A stretch of DNA of 64,000 bases from Notolepis coatsorum (Eukaryota > Chordata > Actinopteri > Aulopiformes > Paralepididae). The notes beneath the pieces are model-generated. The model saw only the letters and a program-made list of their open reading frames with translations. It ran no database searches and was not told the DNA's origin. A program made the position numbers and the translations under genes. The stretch is taken from contig OZ020601.1 in NCBI GenBank assembly GCA_963971535.1, positions 20,954,383 through 21,018,382 on the forward strand, given 5' to 3'. The stretch's first letter is position 1. The number at the start of each line of letters is the position of its first letter. Positions 9,811-24,800 of the stretch are shown here, in pieces.

Positions 9811-12800
9811 GAGTGGGAGAGAGAGACAGAGGGAGCAAGATGGGGAGAGAGAGGGGGATGGAGAGAGAGCACAGCAAAGTAAACAGAGAGAGGAGGAGAT
9901 GGAGAGACTGAGATAGATTGTTGACCCAACACCTACGTCACTGACTCCACTAATGTACCGTGAAAAAAGCACCTAAACCACGCAGAGCAAATCAGTCAGA
10001 GCGCCTGAGAACACATGCCCGGCGCGCCACAATAGTCTCAGTACCTGAACAAACAGAAAATACAGACTGATCTATGAATCATTGGATTGCAGGGCAAACT
10101 GGGACAATCAATTCACCGGGTGACTGGTAATTGAGTATGTAGGGACTATCCGGCCTCGGCCTGGTCATTTTCCATCAGGCGGGCGCGTCTGCGTGGGTCA
10201 GATCCGCTGTGTCCGCACTACAGAGGCACCTCTCGGACGGAGGTCATCGTGGGTCTTAGAAAAGGACTGTAGCCGTCTTTTTGACACGTTGGTTCCAAAG
10301 GCATTCTTGTACAAAAATCACCTTTTTTCGACCATAATCTTTTACCGTCCGTTACTGAATAATCTGGTGGTTATTTTCTGCAGATTCGCCGCCGTCATTG
10401 GCTCCCAGGGCCAGTGTATCTGAAAATGTGTCTTAAACACCATATCAACTGGAAGAAAGTTGCCACATTTGACTCAAATTAAATGCTAGCGTCTTCTTAA
10501 ACGTTTTGTCATTGTGATATAATACAGTATCTGAGGAAGAATTCCTCTTTTCACGGCGCTGGCAGCTCAGCACCAGACTACTGCTCTACTGCTGGTGTGA
10601 ACAACCAGACTACTGCTCTACTGCTGGTGTGAACAACCAGGCTCCTGCTCTACTGCTGGTGTGAACAACCAGGCTCCTGCTCTACTGCTGGTGTGAACAA
10701 CTAGACTACTGCTCTACTGCTGGTGTGAACAACCAGACTACTGCTCTACTGCTGGTGTGAACAACCAGGCTCCTGCTCTACTGCTGGTGTGAACAACCAG
10801 ACTACTGCTCTACTGCTGGTGTGAACAACCAGACTACTGCTCTACTGCTGGTGTGAACAACCAGGCTCCTGCTCTACTGCTGGTGTGAACAACCAGACTA
10901 CTGCTCTACCGCTGGTGTGAACAACCAGACTACTGCTCTACTGCTGGTGTGAACAACCAGACTACTGCTCTACTGCTGGTGTGAACAACCAGACTACTGC
11001 TCTACTGCTGGTGTGAACAACCAGACTACTGCTCTACTGCTGGTGTGAACAACCAGGCTACTGCTCTACTGCTGGTGTGAACAACCAGGCTACTGCTCTA
11101 CTGCTGGTGTGAACAACCAGACTACTGCTCTACTGCTGGTGTGAACAACCAGACTACTGCTCTACTGCTGGTGTGAACAACCAGACTACTGCTCTACTGC
11201 TGGTGTGAACAACCAGGCTACTGCTCTACTGCTGGTGTGAACAACCAGACTACTGCTCTACTGCTGGTGTGAACAACCAGGCTACTGCTCTACTGCTGGT
11301 GTGAACAACTGCTCTACTGCTGGTGTGAACAACCAGACTACTACTCTACTGCTGGTGTGAACAACCAGACTACTGCTCTACTGCTGGTGTGAACAACCAG
11401 ACTACTACTCTACTGCTGGTGTGAACAACCAGGCTACTGCTCTACTGCTGGTGTGAACAACCAGGCTACTGCTCTACTGCTGGTGTGAACAACCAGGCTA
11501 CTGCTCTACTGCTGGTGTGAACAACCAGGCTACTGCTCTACTGCTGGTGTGAACAACCAGGCTACTGCTCTACTGCTGGTGTGAACAACCAGACTACTGC
11601 TCTACTGCTGGTGTGAACAACCAGGCTACTGCTCTACTGCTGGTGTGAACAACCAGGCTCCTGCTCTACTGCTGGTGTGAACAACCAGGCTACTGCTCTA
11701 CTGCTGGTGTGAACAACCAGACTACTGCTCTACTGCTGGTGTGAACAACCAGGCTACTGCTCTACTGCTGGTGTGAACAACCAGACTACTGCTCTACTGC
11801 TGGTGTGAACAACCAGGCTACTGCTCTACTGCTGGTGTGAACAACCAGACTACTGCTCTACTGCTGGTGTGAACAACCAGGCTACTGCTCGCATGCTTGA
11901 AATTTACGTTTGTGGCGCTTTGACAGCGGTGTCTCCAACATTAGACACTGTATTAAAGGAACATGCCAACATTATGGGAAATGCACTTACCGTCTTTTCC
12001 AGAGTCAGACAAGAAGATAGATACCAATTTCCTCTCCACTATCTGGCTGCAAGCTAGCCTATCTTAGCACAAAAGATTGGAAGCGGATACGGACCACTAG
12101 CTTAAAACTAGGGGTGCACCGATGTATCGGTCGGGTATCGGTATCGGCCGATAAGTGCCTTGTTGACTGCAATCGGCCTATCGGCCGATAAGCTCGAATG
12201 TGCCGATGGCAGTAGCCAATAAATATCCATCAATTTGTGTCGCGTCAAAAGGCAAAAAAAAGTTCAGTCGCGTCGCAACCTGCACAACGCCGCCCCCGGC
12301 CCACACACACACAAGCTACTGCATCAAAGTTACTACTTATGATTAACAAATGCATTCGTTTTGTGGCATTAACGTTATATAGTTAGTGTTACACGTTCAA
12401 TAACATCAGCATATTATTTACCCGAACGTAGCAAGCATTACGCGCTCATACTAGCTCAGTTCCTTCCGTTGCTCATAGAGCCCTGAGTTTTACCCATTCT
12501 GCAATCTGTTAATAAAGTTTTCAATCAGACACATGTATAGAAAGGCTTTGTTTTATTATAACATTCGTTGCAGTAAAATCATTATGCCTCGTTTAGTCAT
12601 CCTGCGGCGCTAAAAGCTAAACGTCGGCCGCGCCGCCGTTGTTGTTGTTGTAGAAAACCTCTCGTCAAAATCAATGGCGGACAACAGCGGAAGTAAAAAA
12701 TGTATACGCACTTGTCGATTAGTGGTAACAGCAGAGGCGGGTGCAAGTGGTGTGTGACGTAATTGGCAGAATCGACTGTCAATCAAAATTTCATTGGTTG

Positions 12801-15800
12801 AGAGCTCTGGTTGAGACAATAGTATCCAGCTGCAGCCCGGTAGACCATACTGGGAGAACTAGTATCTAGCTGCAGCCCGGCAGACCATACTGGGAGAGAG
12901 ATTGTTTCCTTTTTTTAAGTAAGTAAAGAGGCCTATGTTCATATCGGTGAGCACAATTTGTAACACAAATATACAGTAGTTTCATAAAAAAATATATATA
13001 TATATTATAAAAAAATATATATTACCAAAAAAAAATGTAAATTAAATTAAATTTAAAAAAAGATTTGCCACAAATATCGGTATCGGTATCGGCCGATTGT
13101 GTTAGTTGAACAATCGGTATCGGTGGCAAATTTTCATATCGGTGCATCCCTACTTAAAACTCAACTTTTTGGCAAACAGCTGGGCTAGCTGGTCGGTATC
13201 CGCTTCCAAACATTTGTACTAAGCTAGGCTAGCTTGCAGCGGCATAGCTTTCTACTGAATGCACAGAGGAGATTGGTATCCATCTTCTTGACTCTGGAGA
13301 AGACGGTAAGCGCATTTCCCATAATGTTGGCGTGTTCCTTTAACGCACAATAGAATAACTTTTCAGGGGGAAACTAAAACTTTTCAGGAAAATAAATGTA
13401 CCTCAGATGTTAGCATGTCAAATGTTAGCATGTCAGATGTTAGCGTGTCAGATGTTAGCGTGTCAGATGTTAGCACGTCAGATGTTAGCACGTCAAATGT
13501 TAGCATGTCAGATGTTAGCACGTCAAATGTTAGCATGTCAGATACACTGAAATGGCACAGCCAATGACGGTGGTAAATCGGATTTTAAAAAAAATAGCAT
13601 GTGAGCCACCACTAGGGGCAGAGTGGTTAACCGTAAGAACGCTTCTATTGAATTATCTGATCATTAAAATCCCAAGATTTTTGAATCTATGCCCTTTTTT
13701 CAAAGGACGCACGAAGAAGATTGTCAATAAGGCATTAGTGTGTTTCACTACAGATGTCAGAGTTTCTACTACGGAAACGCAAGTTGACCAAATTACATCT
13801 TTTGACAACAATGGCAGATGCTGGTCCTCTGAAACCAGCGGCATCAAGCCTGATTGAATCAATATCAAACTGAATCCAAATCAAATCGGGACCTTGTGAA
13901 TGGAAATCTAATTGAATGGGGTTATTGGTGCCAACGCCCTCAGATCCACCACGGTATGAGTGAACGAGTACATACTTCCTGCGACGAGCGTCCTTCATGA
14001 CGCGCTGTTCCTTGGCTTGGCTGAAGATGACTTTGGGGAGGTGGCGATGGCGCGAGATACGACTGATCTGAGGATGATGCATGAACTTCTCCTTCAGCTT
14101 CTCATTGTAGTTCACTGCTGCCTTCTCTCTGCTGCTCATCTAGAGAGAGAGAGAGATAGAGAGAGTGGTGGGGAGAGAAAAAGGGATAAAGAAAGATTAA
14201 AAAAGATTAAGAGAAAAACTAATACTATTAGTAATATTTACTAATTACTAAATAAAATCATACTGTAACCTATGCCTTTGACACACTGCAGGGAGGAGCC
14301 AGAATCGAACCGGGAACCTTCTGATTACCAGACGACTGCTCTACCTCCTGAGCCACTGTCACCCCGTAATGTAAGCATGTTATTATGTATGTTTTTTCTG
14401 TGTGTAATACGTTGTCACTGTAAATGAGGGAAACCTCAGAGCCCCACGAGTAAAGGTTTGAAATGAAAAATAAAAAGTGTTATGTGTGCATTGTGACTGA
14501 AAAGGTGACATTCTCCCTTATACCAATTCACAACTTTTAAGAACTGGAAATTCCATTTCCTGTTCATACTTTTTATATTTATTCTAATAAATATAATAAG
14601 TAAATAAACAAAAAAGTTATTTCCTGGAGAGATATAAGCACAAGACCATATAAACACAACACCAAGGGTATTGACAATATTGTTTTAAGAGGTCATTCTG
14701 AATGCCTGCATTCATTCACACAATTTACACAGATTTGTCTATAAAATAGTATTTTCAATTAGCCTAATTGGCAACATTGCGACAGGGACAATCAGGATGG
14801 TCGTGTGGAGATGATCTGGGTGAAATGTGTGCGTTTCCGTCGAGCATCATTGACAGTTACAGCATGGCAGTTTATGTCTGCTGGTAACATGATAAAAGCG
14901 CTGGCTGGTTGCTACAGTAAACAGTAAACCTCTCTCTTTATCCTTCCTCCCTCTCTCTCTCTCTCTCTCCCTCCACCCCTCCACTCTCTCTTTCTCCCTC
15001 CCATAAAAACCTTGAATCTCTCTTAACTCCACCCGCCCAGGGTTACTTTAAAAGCAAACATCCACCCTAAAACAGAATCTACATTGTTATTAATCCAGTG
15101 ACTTTGGACAGTTAATTAAAATTCTACAAACATAGACAACTGTCTCCCTGAGTTGGAAATCAGAACAAATCAAAACGTTAATGTGTGATGTCACTTTTTG
15201 GGAGTTACACTCAATTAGTAGTCACCAAATGTGTGGGGTCAAATATCTTTAGTTTGAGGCATTACATCCAAAAGAGTTTTATTTAAATGTAGGTTACCAT
15301 TAAAATCACCATGTTTATTGTCAGTGTCCTAGGAGTTAAATCACCATGGTTACTGTCAGTGTCTTAGGAGTTAGATCACCATGGTTACGGTCATAGTGTC
15401 CCAGTAAATTCACCATGGTTATCATTATAGTGTCCTAGGAGTTAAATCACCATGGTTACTGTCATAGTGTCCTAGGAGTTAAATCACCATGGTTATTGTC
15501 AGTGTCTTAGGAGTTAGATCACCATGGTTACCGTCATAGTGTCCTAGGAGTTAAATCACCATGGTTATTGTCAGTGTCTTAGGAGTTAGATCACCATGGT
15601 TACCGTCATAGTGTCCTAGTAAAATCACCATGGTTACAGACCGTCATAGTATCCTAGGAGTTGTTCCACTCTTCACTGTCTATGGAGCAGCTCCAGGAAT
15701 TGTATCTTGATGACGTCATCACTAGAGTGTCATCTATTCAGCTTTAAGGAGAGACTTGTTTGAAAGGGAGCGGTGTGAATTCTATTTTAGGGTGGATTTC

Positions 15801-18800
15801 CTCAGTAAGTGCGTCCTCCTCAAGGGGCTTTCACTCTAATTAAAAGCAATGATTTTTCTCAAATTCAATTTGTTTTAGAAGAGCTGATAGCTGCTGATCC
15901 TGTTGGACCAGGCTGCTTCCCCCTGGCCGCTCCGGACAGCCTGCTAAATGTTATTTATGAAATCCACAACAACTTGGGGCACAGGACAGAGAACGCCGGG
16001 CAATAGTGACTTTGCAATATTACCATTAAATTATCTCCAGGTCTATTTCAGTAGTGGATTATTCTAATGTAAGAGGTATTTCTGCTTCTATTAGACAGTA
16101 GAGATTGACAGGATACAGGAAGCATGGTGGTGGTGGTGGGGGGAGGGGAGGGTCTAAACGGGAGCTAGTTGTAGATCGCTCTGTTCAACTCAGAGAACGA
16201 GGGAGATTACAACACAACACAGGTCGGAATCAAACCAGGTTTCTATTCCTTTGACACCAATGTAATTTGTGTGTCCAAAAATAATAAAATTTTTGACAAC
16301 CATAATATGACCACTAAGTGTGTCTGACTCCATCAAAACCTGGACGGACACTCGGAAAGTGTGTATACAATTTAGTTTTACTCATAGTATATATTCAGAT
16401 TCAAATTTATTTTTGTAATGCCTATATTTATTGTAACATATATTATAACCGGCATACAGACCCTCATCTGCACCTTTATTTTCTCATATATTTATATTCC
16501 GATTGTTTATTTTATAGTTTTATTTTATTTATTGCCTATATTTATGTCTTTCTACCATTACCCTGCCCATACCTGTACCTCTCCTTCCCCCTCACCCATG
16601 CTGCCATGACACCCACATTTCCCCAAGGGGATCAATAAAGGAATATCTCATCTTGAAATGTGGTCTTGCCTCCTGTTAATACTGCACTACACTATGTGTA
16701 CATAGTTTTCAATGTTTTGTAAACAAATGGGCCCCGGAAGTCTCCAGGGACAAGTCTGGATGAAACCGTGTCTGTCTGGGCGTTCGGTCGCCTTCACCCG
16801 GTGAAACGCTCTCATCCAGAATGTGCCTGGAATCTCTCCCACCAACAAGGTCTCACCAGAAAGCATAAGTAATAGTACTAATCATCCACAGGAAAAAAGG
16901 TACATAATGTACGTTACGTTATAGCCATAATATATTTACACGTTGTATAAGTCATATATTTACGTGTTGTATAAGTCATATATTTACTTGTTGTATAAGT
17001 CATATATTAACGTGTTGTATAAGTCAGATATTTACGTGTTGTATAAGTCATATATTTACATGTTGTATAAGTCAGATATTTACATGTTGTATAAGTCATA
17101 TATTTACGTGTTGTATAAGTCATATACGGTATTTACTTGTTGTATAAGTCATATATTAACGTGTTGTATAAGTCATATATTTACTTGTTGTATAAGTCAT
17201 ATATTAACTAGTGCTGTCAATCGATTAAAATATTTAATCTGATTAATCGCATGATTGTCCACACATTGGGCGCCAGAAACGCTTCCCAGCGTTATTGCCC
17301 GCCATGCGTTGTCTGCCAAGATCGCTGTACAGCGTTTTCAAGATCAATATTGAATTTTTTCGCCATGGCATTCATAATTTATCCAGCCAACCCCCGATGC
17401 TCTAGCGGGACCCTAGATGTGACTGCAACGGCTCAATACCGCCGCCTGATGGATGGTCTGGCGAGTTACACTCTCGCAAAAACCGGAAGTGCCATCGGTG
17501 CATCGAGGAAATTCCTCCGGCAGTCACATCTCGCTACGGGACTCCTGACAGACACTATAGTACATATGGATCGCTTTCTAAACGTAATAATCTATATGAT
17601 TTCGGCGTTTATTGCGCCATACAAACCGGAAATGGACCTAGGCGATCAGCGTCGAATAATTGGGATCTTTCACCGCCAGTCTCATCGGCCCACGGTAAGG
17701 GGAATATAACGTTATTTTCAGCCCGATTGTTTATTCATTTCACTGCAAACCATCTGATCAATATATCACCCATACTACATAAAGCCGTTACTGATGATCA
17801 AGGAATTATAAACGACCCCCCCCCCCTTTCCTCCACGCATGATGAAGCATAATGTATACCGATCATACATTTGAATTTTTTAATATAGCGTGTATGGGAA
17901 AGAAACGGCAATCGATAATCTATCATATGCGTTTGGGCCCATAACTAGCGTTTTTGGAATTACAGCAGAAAAGATTAAAAACATACTTATATTCTCGAAG
18001 GTATTAACACAACAATGTATGAATGAAAAAGTATAACGTTCCCACATCCTGAACGATAGATAATCGATGTTGAATGGGCCATAGTAATGTCAATATAGCA
18101 ATCAAATGTAAAAAGTTATAGCCCTGCAAAGAAGGTAAACATCTCCATAGGCTTTTAACGGTGGCAGAGAGAGGTATGAGATGGGCACAACCCCCGGCGG
18201 TCAATATGTTAACTTGTGATTAATCACAAATTAATCGCATTTAAAAATAATTTAATTTATCTACCTTAAACTGATCTTTTTCAAGTTCCAAGTTTTAATA
18301 CTCTTATCAACATGAGTCAACAAATGCTTGCTTTATGCAGCCATTTAACACAAAAGGATGACCCTCATGCATTGCAAATTTGCATCAAATTCAAAACAGA
18401 GTGATGCACAAAATAACTTAAAAGAAAATAATAATTTAAAAGAATGAATAAAGTGTGCATGAAATAATAGGGGAAAGAAAACTTTAGGAACTTGTTACAT
18501 TCACCAACACAAGGGCTGAGGACTGAGACCCCCACCCCCCCCCCCCTCTCACACACGCGTCTATACTTTCCGTAGCCGCATTTCTGCAGGACGCTCTCTG
18601 ATTGGCCGACGTCAGTTTCTACACTGGTTAGGCTTAGGCACTCTTTCGAAGTAGGTTAAGGTTAGAGTTTGTCTTAGAGCGTGACGGCAAGTTCTTTCGA
18701 CGGTTAAGCTTAGGCACTCTTTCGAAGTTGGTTAAAGGGGAACTCCACTTTTTTTGGAAATTAGCTTATTTAACATCTTCCCTGGAGTTAGACAAGAAGA

Positions 18801-21800
18801 TGCATACCTTTTTTGTCTCTGTGCGTGCATTTTAGCTTTGGGAATAGACGCTCCGTTAGCATAGCTTAGCTTCATCACTGGAAGTGAGGCAGGACAGTAG
18901 CCTTACAGTGCCTTACAGTGTATTGCAAGGTCTGACATTGACCAAACTTGATATGCATGACCTTGGTGGGCTCTAGGTCAACTCCTGAAAAGGGGGTCAA
19001 TGTCAGACTTTGCAATCAAAAGTTAGGGGGCTAATAACCCTTGCCATAATTTCAGTGCGCCCCCTAACTTTTGATTGCAAGGTCTGACATTGACCCCCTT
19101 TTCAGGAGTTGACCTAGAGCCCACCAAGGTCATGCATATCAAGTTTGGTCAATGTCAGACCTTGCAATACACTGTAAGGCACTGTAAGGCTACTGTCCTG
19201 CCTCACTTCCAGTGATGAAGCTAAGCTATGCTAACGGAGCGTCTATTCCCAAAGCTAAAATGCACGCACAGAGACAAAAAAGGTATGCATCTTCTTGTCT
19301 AACTCCAGGGAAGATGTTAAATAAGCTAATTTCCAAAAAAAAAGTGGAGTTCCCGGTTAGAGTTTGTCTTAAAGCATGGCGATAGAACGGCAGGTAGTTT
19401 GCAGGCTTTTCGACGCGGAAATGGGCAAAGACACAGCTCGTCACGTGATTGGGCAAACATGTCAGTGGCCAATCAGAGAGCGTCAGTCAGTGGCCAATCA
19501 GAGAGCGTCCTGCAGAAATGCGGCTACGGAAAGTATAGACGCCTCACACACACACACTCTCCCAGCTCTCTTTCTCTCTTGCCCCTTCCTCATCTCTCTC
19601 ACCCCCCCTCTCTCTATCTCTAACGCACACACACACACACTTTGAGTCAGAAACAAACATAGTATCAATGAGAGTATCAATAATACACCAGAGTGAAGTC
19701 TAGAAAGAAAAGTTAAAAAAAAAATAGTGGTGTTAATAGAATTGTGCGGTAATGCATTAATACCGTGTTAATTTTGACAGACTTAATATTAACATGTTGT
19801 ATAAGTCATATATTTACGTGTTGTATAAGTCATATTTACGTGTTGTATAAGTCATATATTTACATGTTGTATAAGTCATATATTTACGTGTTGTATAAGT
19901 CATATATTTATGTGTTGTATAAGTCATATATTTACGCGTTGTATATGTCATATATTTACGTGTAGTATAAGTCATATATTCACGTGTTGGGACTTGATTA
20001 AAAATGTTTATCGAATTAATTCGAGATTTTAGTTAATTAAAGGTCCCCTGTCTTATAAATAGCCTTTTCCAGTGTTTAGCATTGTTTTCTAGCAATGGGG
20101 GTTTGTATCAATGGGGTCTGTGTCTCTAATTCTCATTTTGGCAGATTGCTCCAATTCAGTTGACAATATCCTCCCCCAGTGAACTAAGCCATTCTGATTT
20201 GACTCGCTATCCTACGTAGCAAGGAGCTGATCTGCAGTAACGTACCCTCTATGGTTGTAGCGCAACCATTCGCTCAACAACAGAGCGAGTGGAAATACTG
20301 ACACTTCCTCAAACGGGTTGACGTGCGTGGGTGCCGACAGACAGCAGAGAACGAGCAAGCGAGAGAGGGAGAGAGATAGAGAGGGAGAGATAGAGAGAGG
20401 GACACTGAGCATTTACACACAACCTCCCGACCGTGTGCGCGAGGCAGGAGCTTCTCCACTCGCATATCAGTCAAAATATCATTGCGCGCGCGCCCGTATT
20501 CCGATCCGTGCAATAATATTCACAGGGGTATATATTGTCATTTGAAAGTTACCAATGCATTGTCCCGTGGGATTATGCCGCCCGCGGTGAAATTAATTAG
20601 TATCCCCCTCAATCTCTCTATATCTCTCTCTGTCTACCAGTGCAGACTGTGGGTGACTGTCACTCAAAGCGCTTATGGGCGGAGCCCAGCCCAAAACAGC
20701 TTGAAATCTTAAAGTGGAAAAATGCTGCTTTAGAGTACTTGATTAGAAATATAAAACAATGATTTTCTTTTGATTTTTTATTACAGATGTGTTCCATAGA
20801 CTCACAGGAATTGTGTAAAGTTGTGAAATTAATCACATTTTAATCGCATATCAATATTTGATGTGAAAAGCAAACATTTTCAATTCAAATTAATTTTGGT
20901 ATACGAGTGAATCAATGAATATACATTATACATACGTTTAAGCAGCAAAATCATGTATTAGCTACTACACAGACCAAGATCAATGCAATTTTTAACAAAG
21001 TGCAGCAATTTTAGGAAATATATATGTAGCATAAAGGACCTTTTGTAAACTCAAGGAAGTGAGTCACGACTCTCACGAGCAGAGCGCTAAATTACTACTT
21101 AACCAATCAGATCTGCGATATGAGGTAGCGTCACGAGCAGAGCAATGTGTGTGGACAAGAGGCGGGTTGCTACGTTTACTGTAGGGAGGGGCTTTTAGAC
21201 CCATGTTTTTTTTTTGCTTCGAAAAGAGGGACATCCTCTCAATATGCGGGACGCTCGGTCAAATGGTGGGACAGTACAACCAAAAGCGGGACACCTGGTC
21301 ACCCTACCACCGACTGAAAATTGTGACGCCTCCGCTGATCTGGAGTCAGACAGGGCTAGCAGTCACACACACATACACACACACACGCGCACACACACGT
21401 TAGGGCTCGCAGTCACACACACATTTCCACTCTCTATTGTGTCCAATAGACGAGCACCCTTTTCGACCGCGTGACATTGTTCAGAAAGTTTGGTGCACTT
21501 GACAAATTGCAATGTGAACGCATAAGAACCAAATGAAGAATGCAACAATGTTGCAACTTCACCCCCCGAACCGCACAGAGTCCACCAAAACTATGTGAAA
21601 GCGCCCTAAGCCACCCACCCTGATACAAACACAGCAATACTGTGATTATTGGTCATTTTAACGGTTATGGTTAAGATATAAAGTTAGGGTTAGGGTTCGA
21701 CAGTTATGGTTAGTTTAAGGTAACAGTGTGGGTGAGGGTTTGGGGGTGAGGCTATCAGAAAAGTGTGTCTGGGTAGTCTTAAGGTAAAGGCACTTGCCTC

Positions 21801-24800
21801 TCATGCTTAAATATGATGTAATATATATATACAATTTTGTAATATGACCAGCTGCATGTAGGCTTCGTCGGTAGGCATGCGGGATCTCGGCAGCTCGACG
21901 CAACCTTTGCAACCACTTTGACGCCTTTTTGTCTGATTTGGGGGGGGGGGGGGGTCAATTGGGCTCACTGGATCCACAGTGCTGAGTCTCAGACAAGAAC
22001 CAGTCTGTCAGTCTCTCCTCTGATCTCTCATTAACAAGAACCAGTCTGTTCAGTCTCTCCTCTGATCTCTCATTAACAAGAACCAGTCTGTCAGTCTCTC
22101 CTCTGATCTCTCATTAACAAGAACCAGTCTGTTCAGTCTCTCCTCTGATCTCTCTCATTAACAAGAACCAGTCTGTTCAGTCTCTCCTCTGATCTCTCAT
22201 TAACAAGAACCAGTCTGTTCAGTCTCTCCTCTGATCTCTCATTAACAAGAACCAGTCTGTTCAGTCTCTCCTCTGATCTCTCATTAACAAGAACCAGTCT
22301 GTTCAGTCTCTCCTCTGATCTCTCATTAACAAGAACCAGTCTGTTCAGTCTCTCCTCTGATCTCTCATTAACAAGAACCAGTCTGTTCAGTCTCTCCTCT
22401 GATCTCTCATTAACAAGAACCAGTCTGTTCAGTCTCTCCTCTGATCTCTCTCATTAACAAGAACCAGTCTGTTCAGTCTCTCCTCTGATCTCTCTCATTA
22501 ACAAGAACCAGTCTGTCAGTCTCTCCTCTGATCTCTCTCATTAACAAGAACCAGTCTGTTCAGTCTCTCCTCTGATCTCTCTCATTAACAAGAACCAGTC
22601 TGTTCAGTCTCTCCTCTGATCTCTCTCATTAACAAGAACCAGTCTGTTCAGTCTCTCCTCTGATCTCTCTCATTAACAAGAACCAGTCTGTTCAGTCTCT
22701 CCTCTGATCTCTCTCATTAACAAGAACCAGTCTGTTCAGTCTCTCCTCTGATCTCTCTCATTAACAAGAACCAGTCTGTTCAGTCTCTCCTCTGATCTCT
22801 CTCATTAACAAGAACCAGTCTGTCAGTCTCTCCTCTGATCTCTCTCATTAACAAGAACCAGTCTGTTCAGTCTCTCCTCTGATCTCTCTCATTAACAAGA
22901 ACCAGTCTGTTCAGTCTCTCGTCTGATCTCTCTCATTAACAAGAACCAGTCTGTTCAGTCTCTCCTCTGATCTCTCTCATTAACAAGAACCAGTCTGTTC
23001 AGTCTCTCCTCTGATCTCTCTCATTAACAAGAACCAGTCTGTTCAGTCTCTCCTCTGATCTCTCTCATTAACAAGAACCAGTCTGTTCAGTCTCTCCTCT
23101 GATCTCTCTCATTAACAAGAACCAGTCTGTTCAGTCTCTCCTCTGATCTCTCTCATTAACAAGAACCAGTCTGTTCAGTCTCTCCTCTGATCTCTCTCAT
23201 TAACAAGAACCAGTCTGTTCAGTCATTAACAAAGTGTTTTTGCCCACAGAACTGAGGCTCACTGGATGTTTGTTGTTTTTCCTTCTCGGTATCCTCTATA
23301 GAGACCGTCGTGCGTGAAAATCCCAGGAGATCAGTTTCAGAGATACTCAAACCACCATGTCTGACACCATCAATCACTCCGCGGTCAAAGTCACTTAGAT
23401 CACATTTCTTCCCCGTTCTGACGTTGGGTCGTCTGAACAACAACGGAAGCTCTTGACCGCGTCTGCCTGCCTTCCTCTGCTGCCACGCGCTCGGCTTATG
23501 TTTAACGAGGTGTACAAATGCAACCGTTAAAAGAGGCTACCGAGTGTAATTTAGCCTGATTTAAGCCACGGGTCAAAGGTCACTCCGTGGGCAGAGTCAT
23601 CAGTGATGTGAGCAGCGAGACGCAGCGGCTGAGAAGTCGGGTCCTGACGGTACAACGCGATGTCTTCCCGTCTCAGATCAGACACGAGGCAGAGCCTTGA
23701 TTCAGCGTTTCTCCATAATTAAAGACCCTTTCACTACAACCTGATGGTTAATGCTTCTTCATTATGCGCAGAGTGCTCAGCTTTAAGTGATTGATTCAAA
23801 CTGCTGATAAGAGCAGGGCTCGTCTGATTGGCCAGATTCAAACTGCTGATAAGAGCAGGGCTCGTCTGATTGGCCAGATTCAAACTGCTGATAAGAGCAG
23901 GGCTCGTCTGATCTGTTTAAGTGCAAAGCTTACGAATAAATCTCTTCTTATACACTGGACGGTAAAGCAAGTGCCAAAAGTTTGCCAATTTCTTCCACCA
24001 CCGTAGCTGCATTAAGAGAATAAGGGAGGAGAGAGAAGTACATTGAGGATGAAGGATGACTTGTTGTGGAGATGGCACAGCACAAGCATTATCGATCACT
24101 ATCATTCATAGAGAAATGGAACTCCTGGCATTGGAAGCCTTCCCAGTGATCCTTTATTTTTTTTAACCTTACTGGATAGTTAAGGGGGAAACAACATACC
24201 ATTATGACCCACATCTCCGCTGGCATCCAAGTCTAATCATATGCAAAACTCAGGGATACGCAGTGATTTAAGAGAATAGAGATCATAAAACACCATCAGA
24301 GATTATCACCGTCACAGATCATCACCATCACAGATTATCACAGTCTTGGAAGTAAAGTCTTTTTGGAATCGTTTGTATAACGACCCCCCCCCCGGGGCCT
24401 TTTTAGGCTTTCCCCATCGGCCGCCGTGCCAACCGGTACATTGTACTTATTGAAAGTGACCGGGGGCACTTGGCAGCGATGCCGGCCGGGCGCTTCTGGC
24501 TCGTTTGCCTGCTCTCACCCTGCGGACGCGGGGCGCTGGGCCAGCGCTGTGTGGGGGAATGCAGCTAACTCATAATAACACAAGGTCAAACACAGGAGGC
24601 TCTGACAACGGGGATACAGTAGGGAGATACAGTAGGGAGATACAGTATGGATAATGTATGGAGAATGATACAATATGGATATACAGTATGGGGATACAGT
24701 ATGGGGATACAGTACGGGGATACAGTATGGGGAATGATACAGTATGGGGATACAGTATGGAGAGCTACAGTATGGATACAGTATTTGAGATACAGTATGG

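Noticed and set aside
10573-11890. Regular 32-bp repeats resembling a CRISPR array
   Set aside because: Units are contiguous with no unique spacers, and the host is a vertebrate. Minisatellite.
13976-14139. A separate short gene starting at the ATG at 14139
   Set aside because: The ATG is the first codon of dcaf13 exon 10; exon 9 ends in phase 0 exactly before it and homology continues across the junction.
14285-14367. tRNA gene
   Set aside because: A and B boxes are present but no acceptor stem pairs, and a second diverged copy at 37952 shows it is a dispersed SINE head.
21688-21701. Interstitial telomere repeat
   Set aside because: Only about two TTAGGG copies; not significant.
21991-23226. 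44-bp repeats as possible CRISPR or rDNA spacer
   Set aside because: No spacers and no rRNA sequence nearby; located in a dcaf13 intron.
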